From Lachnospiraceae bacterium (GTDB lineage Bacteria > Bacillota > Clostridia > Lachnospirales > Lachnospiraceae), in the NCBI GenBank assembly GCA_017619295.1, contig JAFZSQ010000015.1, forward strand, positions 1 to 46,479: DNA of 46,479 nt, given 5' to 3'. Position 1 is the stretch's first letter; each line of letters starts with the position of its first letter. The translations under genes were made by a program, and so were the position numbers. Below are positions 7,803 to 15,220 of this stretch, piece by piece. Under the pieces are notes generated by a model. That model was not told the origin of the DNA. It did no database searches and worked only from the letters and a program-made list of their open reading frames with translations.

Positions 7803-7988
7803 TTTGACTCAAACCGGTAAATCTAGTTTGCTTAGTCACAGAAATTCGCCGGTTGATGAAACCGGGACGGTTCAAACTTTGACTAAGAACACTCTGAACC
7901 AATGGTTTAGTCAAAAATCAGGATGCGAGAAAGAGGAAATAACAGGAAAATGATTGACTAAGATGAACCATAAAGAGCATCTTAGTCA
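7803..7988 (+). repeat. Six alternating TTGACTAAG-type half-sites in a 377-bp intergenic region
   Basis: The gene-free stretch 7681-8057 contains the PFL terminator and then a cluster of one motif in alternating orientation: TTGACT (7804-7809), CTTAGTCA (7831-7838), TTGACTAAG (7879-7887), TTTAGTCAA (7906-7914), TTGACTAAGATG (7954-7965) and CATCTTAGTCA (7978-7988). The last two form an 11-bp stem with a 12-nt loop, and the middle two form a 9-bp stem. CCGGT/ACCGG words recur between them. No convincing promoter -10 follows any TTGACT. Possible readings are an array of regulator half-sites, or folded RNA upstream of the Nudix gene. Confidence 0.6.
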
Positions 7989-8057
7989 CAAAAACCGAAA
8001 AATGACCATTTTCCAGGGAACCAGACAGAAAAAAAGCAAAAGGAAGGCATAATACTA

Positions 8058-8537
8058 ATGGACAGAGATATGACAGTCCCCTGCGAGGAAGGATTAATCA
8101 ACATCCGAGTGGGTGCAATTATAATGAAGAACGGAAAACTTCTCATGGTGGGAAACGATAAAAATGAGTACCTGTATTCCGTGGGAGGCCGAATCAAGTT
8201 TGGAGAAACATCGGAAGAGGCAATCGTTCGAGAAGTACTTGAAGAGACAGGTGTAAAGCTTGAAGTGGACCGCCTGGGCTTCATTCATGAAAACTACTTT
8301 TATGGAGACAATGAAAAGAATCTCGGAAAGTTGATTTACGAAATATCCTATTACTTCTACATGAAAACACCGGAAGACTTCGAGCCGGTATGCATGAGCA
8401 TGACTGAAGATGACCATGAGGAATTCTTGCGTTGGATTGATATTGATGATCCAATCAAGTATTACCCTGAATTCTTCCGAAATGAACTCGCAAATCCGGT
8501 AAGAGAAGTAAAGCATTTCCTGAAAGACGAAAGGTAA
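8058..8537 (+). CDS. Nudix hydrolase
   Basis: The 159-residue protein has a full Nudix box near residues 48-70 (GGRIKFGETSEEAIVREVLE followed by ETGV), so it should be a metal-dependent hydrolase of a nucleoside-diphosphate-linked substrate. The N-terminus (EEGLINIRVGAIIMKNGKLL) and the FxxxF-rich C-terminal half resemble small Nudix proteins annotated as mutT-like; the substrate cannot be told. GGAAGG lies 10 nt before the ATG. It is first in a four-gene same-strand cassette and is preceded by the repeat-bearing region. Confidence 0.88.
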   Translation: MDRDMTVPCEEGLINIRVGAIIMKNGKLLMVGNDKNEYLYSVGGRIKFGETSEEAIVREVLEETGVKLEVDRLGFIHENYFYGDNEKNLGKLIYEISYYFYMKTPEDFEPVCMSMTEDDHEEFLRWIDIDDPIKYYPEFFRNELANPVREVKHFLKDER

Positions 8538-8548
8538 AGCAATAAAGC

Positions 8549-9016
8549 ATGATAACCATTGAAGAAATACCGGTAGAAAGAATCGATGACTTCTGGGAAA
8601 TCCACATAAAGTATCTGGTTGAAGATGGCATTGTCGATGACTCGGAGGATATCGAATATTTCTCCGGTGATGAATACAGAAGTATTATCAAAGAGCACAT
8701 GCTCCGCGAGACTGATAAGCACCACATGGTATATTTCACCACGGACAACAAACGCATCGGCGCGGCCCAATATAATACCTATCAAAGCGAGGACGGCAAG
8801 TGTTTTATTCTGGACTTTTGGGTATTCCCGGAATATCGCGGCAATGGTACAGGCCACAAATGTTTCGATGCATTAATGGAATACACGAAAGCAGACGGTG
8901 CATCTTACTATGAAATAAACAGCACCAAAGAAGACTCCATAAGATTTTGGAAATCTCTTGGATTTACAGAGAACGGCATGGACGAATATGATATGCCGCT
9001 TTTTATAAAACGCTAA
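8549..9016 (+). CDS. GNAT-family N-acetyltransferase
   Basis: The 155-residue protein has the GNAT acetyl-CoA-binding motif A at VFPEYRGNGTGHKCFDALME and motif B features (YYEINSTKEDSIRFWKSLGF). It would transfer an acetyl group from acetyl-CoA to an amine; the acceptor is unknown. The gene begins 11 bp after the Nudix stop codon and is followed 15 bp later by an adenylyltransferase-like gene. That neighbourhood is compatible with a detoxification or antibiotic-modification role, but this is only suggestive. Confidence 0.85.
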   Translation: MITIEEIPVERIDDFWEIHIKYLVEDGIVDDSEDIEYFSGDEYRSIIKEHMLRETDKHHMVYFTTDNKRIGAAQYNTYQSEDGKCFILDFWVFPEYRGNGTGHKCFDALMEYTKADGASYYEINSTKEDSIRFWKSLGFTENGMDEYDMPLFIKR

Positions 9017-9031
9017 AATGAAGGGAAAACA

Positions 9032-9793
9032 ATGTTACCAAAAGAAACAGAAAATCTAATAAATGAATTTACAGAGAAGTCTAAAGATATTCTTGGAGAC
9101 AACTTAGTTGGAATATACCTGCACGGTTCAGCCGTTATGGGATGCTTTAACCCAGGCAAAAGCGACATCGATCTCATCATCGTGGTTAATAATCCCATGA
9201 CAGACAAAGTCAAAAAAGAATATTTGGACATGGTTGTTAAATACAACGAGCAGGGACCTGCCAAGGGAATCGAAATGAGTGTCGTTCTTAAGAAGGTATG
9301 CAATCCATTTGTATATCCCACACCCTTTGAAACTCACTTTTCGGTAGGCCACCTGAACTGGTATAAGGAAAAGCCTGATGAGTATATCAAGGCAATGAAG
9401 GGCGAGGATACAGACCTTGCAGCTCATTTTACAATCATAAACAAAAGGGGCAAATGCCTGTATGGCGCGCCCATAAAGGAAGTATTTGCGGAAGTTCCAA
9501 GCAAAGATTACATGGATTCCATATGGGACGATATCGCGGAAGCTCCGGAAGATATAGCAGATAACACCATGTATCTGACATTAAATCTGGCAAGAGTTCT
9601 GGCCTACAAGAAAGAGGGCCTCGTCCTTTCCAAAAAAGAAGGCGGAGAATGGGCAATAAACAATCTCCCCCAAGAGTTCCACTCACTTATAACAGACGCT
9701 ATGAGAGAGTACGAAGAGTCCGCAGAGATCGACTACGACATTGAACTTGCCAAAAGATATGCAGAGTACTTAATAAATGAAATAAGGGGATAA
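9032..9793 (+). CDS. Aminoglycoside adenylyltransferase-like nucleotidyltransferase
   Basis: The 253-residue protein combines an N-terminal polymerase-beta-type nucleotidyltransferase fold with a helical C-terminal DUF4111 domain, as in AadA/ANT(3'')-type enzymes. The active site reads [20 protein letters not shown] around residues 30-49, with the GS and the DxD metal ligands intact. The C-terminal stretch [20 protein letters not shown] followed by [11 protein letters not shown] matches the AadA layout. Known relatives transfer AMP from ATP to streptomycin or spectinomycin. The actual substrate here is not known, and chromosomal relatives are not always resistance enzymes. GAAGGG lies upstream. 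Confidence 0.82.
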   Translation: MLPKETENLINEFTEKSKDILGDNLVGIYLHGSAVMGCFNPGKSDIDLIIVVNNPMTDKVKKEYLDMVVKYNEQGPAKGIEMSVVLKKVCNPFVYPTPFETHFSVGHLNWYKEKPDEYIKAMKGEDTDLAAHFTIINKRGKCLYGAPIKEVFAEVPSKDYMDSIWDDIAEAPEDIADNTMYLTLNLARVLAYKKEGLVLSKKEGGEWAINNLPQEFHSLITDAMREYEESAEIDYDIELAKRYAEYLINEIRG

Positions 9794-9797
9794 ACAC

Positions 9798-10181
9798 ATG
9801 AAAATAGAACACATAGCAATGTTCGTCAACGACCTGGAAAAAGCTAAAGATTTCTTCGTAACTTACCTTGGCGGCAAATCAAACGAAGGATATCATAATA
9901 AGACAACAGACTTCCGTTCATATTTTATAAGCTTCGATGACGGCGCAAGGCTTGAGATAATGACAAGACCCGAGGTGACCGATCCCGAAAAAGAAGAAAA
10001 CCGAACCGGTTATCATCATTTGGCATTTTCAGTAGGCAGCAAGGAGACAGTGGACGAGCTGACAAAGAAACTTCGTGAAGCAGGATACGAAGTAATCCGA
10101 GGCCCCAGAACAACGGGAGACGGCTACTATGAGAGTTGTATCGTTGGTATAGAGGGCAATCAAATAGAAATCACAATATGA
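9798..10181 (+). CDS. VOC (glyoxalase/bleomycin-resistance fold) protein
   Basis: The 127-residue protein has two VOC beta-alpha-beta-beta-beta units. Likely metal ligands are His5 (KIEHIAMFV), Glu near residue 53 (ARLEIMT), His near residue 74 (YHHLAFSV) and Glu near residue 124 (NQIEITI). Members include glyoxalase I and antibiotic-sequestering or -opening proteins. It starts 4 bp after the adenylyltransferase stop, clearly in the same transcription unit, and closes the cassette. The substrate is undetermined. Confidence 0.85.
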   Translation: MKIEHIAMFVNDLEKAKDFFVTYLGGKSNEGYHNKTTDFRSYFISFDDGARLEIMTRPEVTDPEKEENRTGYHHLAFSVGSKETVDELTKKLREAGYEVIRGPRTTGDGYYESCIVGIEGNQIEITI

Positions 10182-10203
10182 ACCTAGTGGTAAATCTATA
10201 TAA

Positions 10204-10257
10204 AAACCATTAAAATGATGGTAAAAAGTGCAATATTTACCATCATTTTGATGGTTT
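10204..10257. repeat. 22-bp inverted repeat made of two nested palindromes, upstream of ldhA
   Basis: Arms 10204-10225 and 10236-10257 pair over 22 bp with one wobble and a 10-nt loop. Each arm is itself a palindrome: CCATTAAAATGATGG (10207-10221) and CCATCATTTTGATGG (10240-10254), centred 33 bp apart, about three helical turns. No T run follows, so it is a poor intrinsic terminator. A tandem operator controlling the downstream dehydrogenase is the favoured reading; an RNA hairpin is the alternative. Confidence 0.7.
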
Positions 10258-10290
10258 CAGGCATTGGTAACATCAAACAGGAGGTACATT

Positions 10291-11331
10291 ATGGGCAAGA
10301 CAAAAATCGCATTTTTTGACGCTAAGGATTATGACAAGAATTCATTTATGCTGGCGAATCAGAACGAGGAATTCGATATCACCTACTACGAAGCGAGACT
10401 TTCCTCAGACACTTATAAGCTTGCGGAAGGCGCGGATGCAGTCTGCGTATTCGTAAACGATGACATAAATGCTTTTGTTGTGGACAAGCTCCACGAAATG
10501 GGTATCAAGCTTATTGCACTTCGTTGTGCCGGTTACAACAACGTTGACATAGAGCATGCCTTTGGAAAAGTCCATATCGTACGCGTGCCCGCATACTCAC
10601 CCTACGCGGTGGCTGAGCATGCCATGGCCCTGCTCCTTACCTCAATCAGAAGAATTCATAAAGCATACATCAGAACCAAGGACTTTAACTTCAGCTTAAG
10701 CGGCCTCACCGGCTTCGACCTTCACGGCAAGACCGTAGGTGTAGTCGGCACAGGTAAAATCGGCAGAATCTTCATTGACATCTGCCGTGGCTTTGGAATG
10801 CATGTTATAGCATATGATAAGTTCCCTGCCAAGGATACAGACATTGAATATGTTTCTCTTGACGAGTTATGGCAGAGAAGTGATATCATATCCCTCCACT
10901 GTCCTCTGACTGATGAGAATCATCATATGATTAATGCCGATAGCATGGATAAGATGAAGAAGGGCGTGGTGATAATCAACACATCCAGAGGCGCCCTTAT
11001 AGATACAGAAGCGTTGGTTGAGGGAATCAAAGCAAGAAAGATTGGTGCAGCCTGCCTTGATGTATATGAGGAGGAATCTAATGTATTTTTCCACGATTAC
11101 TCAGGTCACATTGTAAATGATGACACTTTGGCAAGACTTATTTCCATGCCAAACGTAATTGTTACATCACATCAGGCTTTCCTTACAAACGAAGCTCTTT
11201 CAAACATTGCTGACACCACACTTAACAACGTCAGAGAGTTCTTCGAGAAGGATACCTGCTCAAACGAAGTATGCTACAAGTGCGATAAGGTTGGCGGTTG
11301 CCCCCAGAAGCACGAGAAGAAATGCTTCTAA
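10291..11331 (+). CDS. ldhA: D-lactate dehydrogenase (2-hydroxyacid dehydrogenase) with Cys-rich tail
   Basis: It reduces pyruvate to D-lactate with NADH, an alternative sink to PFL. The 346-residue protein shows the substrate-domain LRCAGYNNVD, the Rossmann GVVGTGKIGRIFIDI near residue 152, the catalytic Arg in INTSRGALID, the Glu in LDVYEEESN and His in TSHQAFLTNEA. The ATG at 10291 is chosen over upstream in-frame codons because AGGAGG (10279-10284) fits it. E. coli LdhA ends soon after the last helix; here a tail adds five cysteines (323, 328, 331, 337, 345). A palindromic region lies upstream. Confidence 0.9.
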   Translation: MGKTKIAFFDAKDYDKNSFMLANQNEEFDITYYEARLSSDTYKLAEGADAVCVFVNDDINAFVVDKLHEMGIKLIALRCAGYNNVDIEHAFGKVHIVRVPAYSPYAVAEHAMALLLTSIRRIHKAYIRTKDFNFSLSGLTGFDLHGKTVGVVGTGKIGRIFIDICRGFGMHVIAYDKFPAKDTDIEYVSLDELWQRSDIISLHCPLTDENHHMINADSMDKMKKGVVIINTSRGALIDTEALVEGIKARKIGAACLDVYEEESNVFFHDYSGHIVNDDTLARLISMPNVIVTSHQAFLTNEALSNIADTTLNNVREFFEKDTCSNEVCYKCDKVGGCPQKHEKKCF

Positions 11332-11349
11332 ACTTTCGGGAAAAGATAT

Positions 11350-11778
11350 ATGAAGATATTGGTCGGCGCGTGCCTTTTGGGGCAGAAATGTAAATATAAC
11401 GGCGGAGACAACTACAGCGAGGCTGTTGCGGAATACATAAAGGGACACGAGATAATCCCCGTATGTCCTGAGGTAGAAGGCGGATTGCCGACACCCAGAA
11501 TTCCGAGCGAAATTGTGAACGGAGTCGTAACCAACGCAGAGGGCGAAACCGTTGATAGGGAATTTAGAAAAGGCGCTGAATTATGCCTTAAGAAGGCACT
11601 TGAAGAACATGTGGACCTGGCAATTCTTCAATCCAGAAGCCCTTCATGTGGCGTGAACCAAATCTACGACGGAACCTTCACCGGTAAACTCGTGAGTGGA
11701 AAAGGCGTTTTTGCCAGACTGCTTGAAGAGAACGGGATTAAAACTATAGATGTGGAAGAGATAGGGAGTAAGAAATAA
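11350..11778 (+). CDS. DUF523 family protein
   Basis: The 142-residue protein carries the DUF523 signature throughout: MKILVGACLLGQKCKYNGG, PVCPEVEGGLPTPRIPSEIV, LQSRSPSCGVNQIYDGTFTG. The conserved cysteines (near 8, 14, 39 and 99) suggest a metal or iron-sulfur site. It starts 18 bp after ldhA, with a modest GGGAAA site. Its stop codon overlaps the next start (TAATG). The function of the family is unknown to me. Confidence 0.88.
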   Translation: MKILVGACLLGQKCKYNGGDNYSEAVAEYIKGHEIIPVCPEVEGGLPTPRIPSEIVNGVVTNAEGETVDREFRKGAELCLKKALEEHVDLAILQSRSPSCGVNQIYDGTFTGKLVSGKGVFARLLEENGIKTIDVEEIGSKK

Positions 11779-12014
11779 TGGATGCTACAATCCGCAAGGT
11801 CCAGCCGGGAAACTGGGGTAAGGGCTATGGAAGGTCGATGATGGAACGCGTCCTTGAAGACATAAAAGCCCAAGGCTTTAATGAAGTTTATCTATGGGTT
11901 TTTACCGAGAATCACAGAGCCAGACACTTCTATGAATCTAATGGATTTGCTTGTACAGAGAAAATTCAGCCCGCGCTTGGCGCAGAAGAAATCTGCTATG
12001 AAAAAAAGTTGTAA
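11778..12014 (+). pseudogene. Truncated GNAT acetyltransferase (motif A/B remnant)
   Basis: The 78-residue frame holds only the second half of a GNAT domain: the acetyl-CoA loop PGNWGKGYGRSMMERVL at residues 10-26, then VYLWVFTENHRARHFYESNG (motif B), ending normally. The N-terminal strands and helices that form the acceptor pocket are absent, since GNATs usually need about 140 residues. The start overlaps the DUF523 stop by one base, so translation by re-initiation is possible. I read it as a 5'-truncated or internally deleted gene; a working mini-domain is not excluded. Confidence 0.6.
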
Positions 12015-12018
12015 TGAT

Positions 12019-12432
12019 ATGAGTAAGAACGAATTAGAGATGTGGCATTTTGCGGGAGATGAAAACACCAGTAACTATTTGCTTGATTTGGTATTAGCGG
12101 GGAGGAAGAGAGCCTCCTCCAGTAGCTTGGAAGCATACCGTATTCAAGATGAGGATATTCCGAAAGTGGGAGAACTAAGCATTGTTACTGATTGGAACGG
12201 ACGCCCACACTGTGTTGTAAAAACCACAAATATCCAAATTATTCCATACAGGGATATTACATTTGAGATTGCACAACTTGAAGGGGAAGATGATTCTTTA
12301 GATAGCTGGAGAGAAAAGCATGCAGCTTTTTTCATGAGGGAAGGTAAAGAACTTGGATATGAATTCTCTGAAGACATGGATGTGGTTTTTGAAGAATTTG
12401 AGTTGGTAGAAATAATCAAGGGTAATAAGTAG
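12019..12432 (+). CDS. ASCH domain protein
   Basis: The 137-residue protein fits the ASCH fold, a small RNA-binding-like beta barrel: AGRKRASSSSLEAY near residue 28, then PKVGELSIVTDWNGRPHCVV and EGEDDSLDSWREKHAAFF. Some ASCH proteins hydrolyse N4-acetylcytidine, but residues here do not let me claim that. The ATG at 12019 follows the GNAT remnant by 4 bp and lacks a good ribosome binding site, so it probably depends on translational coupling. Confidence 0.8.
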   Translation: MSKNELEMWHFAGDENTSNYLLDLVLAGRKRASSSSLEAYRIQDEDIPKVGELSIVTDWNGRPHCVVKTTNIQIIPYRDITFEIAQLEGEDDSLDSWREKHAAFFMREGKELGYEFSEDMDVVFEEFELVEIIKGNK

Positions 12433-12441
12433 GTAAATCTT

Positions 12442-13095
12442 TTGGCCTCAACAATGCTTCATTATACGATATCAAGTTTAATATTGAATGAAATCCAGGT
12501 AAGTGATAAAGAGCGCTTCCTCTTGGGTGCATCCATGGGCCCTGACGCTTCCTCACATGAAGACGGCTCATATGTTACTGCTCATTATATAAAACGTAAT
12601 TCCGATGAAACAAGGAAAGGAGTCGTTTGGACTGATTTTTCAAAGCAGTATGAGAAGGTCATTCTGGACGACGATTTTGTTTTGGGATATTATTGCCACT
12701 TGATTATGGATGCCGTTTGGCTTTATGATATGGCAGACAGGTATGTTCGTTGTTACCCGCTTGTAGAAAGAGACAAAGCTTACAAAAGGGGCTACAGGGA
12801 TTACGATAAACTAAACTATCTGCTGGAAAACGAGTATAATCTGGAAAAGCCTTCCTTTAATAAATTGAGTAACCCAATATCGGAAATATCCGAAGAAAGA
12901 CTTTTGAAGGTCCTGGATTTCTTCGCAAAATGTTTTGACCAAAGCCCAAGCAAGAAAGAAGACCTGGACATCTATAAATGGGATAAAGTTAAGGATTATA
13001 TCCTAAGAAGCACTTCTTTGTGTGTTTCTGAGGTTAAGGCTTTAAGAAATAAAACTGGCGGTATAAATCCCAAGGATTTATTCGTGAAAGTATAA
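12442..13095 (+). CDS. Putative zinc-dependent hydrolase (phospholipase C-like fold)
   Basis: The 217-residue all-helical protein has spaced His and Asp residues expected for a metal site: MLHYTI, SMGPDASSHED, TAHYIKR and YYCHLIMDAVWLYD. This resembles Zn-dependent PLPC/HD-like cytosolic hydrolases often found in Firmicutes, but the match is by pattern only. The TTG at 12442 is favoured because AGTAGGT lies 8-9 nt upstream; an ATG at 12454 is the alternative. It follows the ASCH gene by 9 bp. Confidence 0.6.
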   Translation: MASTMLHYTISSLILNEIQVSDKERFLLGASMGPDASSHEDGSYVTAHYIKRNSDETRKGVVWTDFSKQYEKVILDDDFVLGYYCHLIMDAVWLYDMADRYVRCYPLVERDKAYKRGYRDYDKLNYLLENEYNLEKPSFNKLSNPISEISEERLLKVLDFFAKCFDQSPSKKEDLDIYKWDKVKDYILRSTSLCVSEVKALRNKTGGINPKDLFVKV

Positions 13096-13120
13096 AAGGA
13101 GTACCAAGAAATACAAAGCA

Positions 13121-13807
13121 ATGAAATTCACAAAAACCCTTAGCAATAACCGCACCACCGGTGCAATCTTAATCAACTCGATTTTCAGTGCCATTGCCCT
13201 TTTCGTAAATGGCCTTGGCGTATATCTTACAATTCAGGCCAACATCGGCGCAGGCCCCTGGGATGTTTTGAATCTTGGCCTTTCGAAGACCTTCGGAATC
13301 CTTTACGGAACAGCATCCATTGCGGTATCCTGTACGATTCTTGCAATTGATGTGGCCCTGAAAGAGCCCATCGGCATTGCGATGATTATCGATGCAATCG
13401 TTGTGGGAAAAGCAGTTGATTTCTTCAATAAGATAAACCTGGTGCCTAAAGCAAATTCCTATGCCACAGGAATTCCCATGATGATAATCGGCCTTATTAT
13501 AATGGCATATACGGAATATGCTTACATGAGTGCATCCCTTGGCTGTGGTCCCAGAGACACCTTGCTTGTGGGACTTACCAAACGGGCAAAGAAGCTTCCC
13601 ATCGGCGGAGTTTTGATAGTACTTTTAAGTACAGTTACTTTAGTAGGATGGCTCCTTGGAGGACCGGTAGGCATCGGAACCATTATTTGTGCTTTCGGCA
13701 CAGGCCCCATAGTCCAGATCGCATTCCACACGGTGAAGTTTGATGCCACAAGAGTCAGACACCAGCATATTCTGGATTCGCTGAAAGTTATTTGCCATTC
13801 TTCATAA
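13121..13807 (+). CDS. YczE/YitT-type integral membrane protein
   Basis: The 228-residue protein has five to six hydrophobic segments. It shows the family repeat GAGPWDVLNLGLSKTFG near residue 42 and its second copy SLGCGPRDTLLVGLTKR near residue 140. YczE in Bacillus is linked to lipopeptide production, but most relatives have no assigned role. The nearest AAGGAG is about 19 nt before the ATG, farther than usual, and no closer in-frame start exists. No strong terminator follows. Confidence 0.8.
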   Translation: MKFTKTLSNNRTTGAILINSIFSAIALFVNGLGVYLTIQANIGAGPWDVLNLGLSKTFGILYGTASIAVSCTILAIDVALKEPIGIAMIIDAIVVGKAVDFFNKINLVPKANSYATGIPMMIIGLIIMAYTEYAYMSASLGCGPRDTLLVGLTKRAKKLPIGGVLIVLLSTVTLVGWLLGGPVGIGTIICAFGTGPIVQIAFHTVKFDATRVRHQHILDSLKVICHSS

Positions 13808-13900
13808 TCTTTCGTAAATCTTAAAGATTCTCTTCGGTTATATTTTAATTTCCCCCAATATAATTAACCTGTAAATAATTGTATTAGAGGAGAGTTAAAT

Positions 13901-15118
13901 ATGAGGAAGAGAATCTTTTTATGTTCAGTAATGCTTGCACTCCTGGCAGCAGGATGCGCACAGACTTCGGATGTGAAGGAATCCGAAAACAAACAGGGAA
14001 TTTTTGAAGAGGTCGACAATGCACTGAAGACCGAAGGGGTAACCAAGGGAGAAACACCTGAGACTCCGGAAGTGACTGAAACATCCACAGGCCCCCTTTG
14101 GACCAGAGGCGGCGAAGACTTTACAATGGATGCGACTTTGTCACAGTACGGAAGTGGAACAACCCTTACAATCACTTCAGAAACTACAGAAGACGGAAAT
14201 GATCTTTCTACCATGACCGTTTTTAAGGATGGAAAAGAAGTGGCCAAGAATCGTCTTGTTTTCATTGTGAACAGGGATGACAAATTTGTATCTTTTGGAT
14301 TTGATCAGATAGACGAGATTGGATTTGCGGATTGTACCATGGACGGAAATGACGATATCATCGTTATCGGCCAGACAGAACGCGGCAAAGAAGTTGCCAT
14401 CTGCGAGTGGGAGAAGAGATATTCCGAAGAGTACAACGACAGCTTCTACTCCAACGACATGCTTTCGGACTCTATGGAGAAAGTACTCGGAAATGATTTG
14501 TCCGTTGCCACTGTAACCAAGGCAATCTGCGGCGATTCCTATACAGGATCCTTTGCTTCCTATAAAGAAGCTTACACGGCAGCAGCCAACCTGGCAAAAC
14601 TCAAATACGGAGAGGATGTAAAATTTTCCCTTATGTATTTTAATGATGATGACATACCGGATCTGTTGATGAGCGTCCCCAGCTTGATTTCATTATATAT
14701 GTATGACAATGCAGGTATCCACTGCCCCATTTATGAATGGCCCTTCGGAGCCGGAGGAAATGCGGGATATGACTTGCTCACAAAGCATGCCGCAGTAGCA
14801 AACTTTGACCATGATTATGCAGGCTTGATTGGTTATGAAACCTACATGATTATGAATGAAAAATATGAGATGAAAACGGCCTACTACTCTGAATGCTTTA
14901 ACTTCGATGACCTTAACGACAACGGAGTACCGGATCCCGAGGAAACCACCGATGAAGCCCTTAACAATGCCCAGGGCAAGATAAAGTACGTGGACTGCAC
15001 GGGAGCAAACCTTTCCGAGGCTGAGGTGGAGCAGAAAATGAATGAGCTGGCCAAACTCGGAACCGAGTGTATAGAGGAAGACCTGTCCTATGACGACCTT
15101 TTAGCGAAACTTAAATAA
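13901..15118 (+). CDS. Putative secreted lipoprotein of unknown function
   Basis: The 405-residue protein begins with a short basic N-region, a hydrophobic core and the lipobox LLAAGC, so Cys19 should be lipidated and the protein anchored outside the membrane. A Glu/Thr/Pro-rich linker follows to about residue 65. The remainder contains several Asp/Asn-rich loops (DCTMDGNDDI, MYFNDDDIPD, FDDLNDNGVPDPEE) that look like calcium-binding or EF/FG-GAP-like turns. I do not recognise the family. GGAGAG precedes the ATG, and a terminator follows. Confidence 0.8.
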   Translation: MRKRIFLCSVMLALLAAGCAQTSDVKESENKQGIFEEVDNALKTEGVTKGETPETPEVTETSTGPLWTRGGEDFTMDATLSQYGSGTTLTITSETTEDGNDLSTMTVFKDGKEVAKNRLVFIVNRDDKFVSFGFDQIDEIGFADCTMDGNDDIIVIGQTERGKEVAICEWEKRYSEEYNDSFYSNDMLSDSMEKVLGNDLSVATVTKAICGDSYTGSFASYKEAYTAAANLAKLKYGEDVKFSLMYFNDDDIPDLLMSVPSLISLYMYDNAGIHCPIYEWPFGAGGNAGYDLLTKHAAVANFDHDYAGLIGYETYMIMNEKYEMKTAYYSECFNFDDLNDNGVPDPEETTDEALNNAQGKIKYVDCTGANLSEAEVEQKMNELAKLGTECIEEDLSYDDLLAKLK

Positions 15119-15125
15119 TTTTTGT

Positions 15126-15155
15126 AAAAAGAGCACAATCTCAGTGCTCTTTTTT
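15126..15155 (+). terminator. Terminator after the lipoprotein gene
   Basis: AAAAAGAGCAC (15126-15136) pairs with GTGCTCTTTTTT (15144-15155) over a 7-nt loop. Confidence 0.9.
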
Positions 15156-15157
15156 CG

Positions 15158-15187
15158 TTCACATATTACCCCTTTTGATGCTATAAT
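15158..15187 (+). promoter_or_regulatory. Promoter of gdpP-rplI-dnaB with flanking inverted repeat
   Basis: TTCACA (15158-15163), an 18-nt spacer, then an extended -10 TGCTATAAT (15179-15187). CCCTTTT (15170-15176) and AAAAGGG (15191-15197) flank the -10 as an inverted repeat, a possible operator. Confidence 0.65.
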
Positions 15188-15220
15188 GATAAAAGGGTCA
15201 TAATGCATAAGGGAGAAAAG

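Noticed and set aside
7803-7988. CRISPR-like array
   Set aside because: The repeats are only 8-12 bp, alternate in orientation and have irregular spacers. No cas gene is present.
8094-8857. Antisense frames of 100-140 codons opposite the Nudix and GNAT genes
   Set aside because: They are complementary to well-conserved motifs and have no ribosome binding sites or family resemblance.
10204-10257. Intrinsic terminator of the VOC cassette
   Set aside because: The stem is long but AT-rich and is followed by CAGGCATT, not by a T run.
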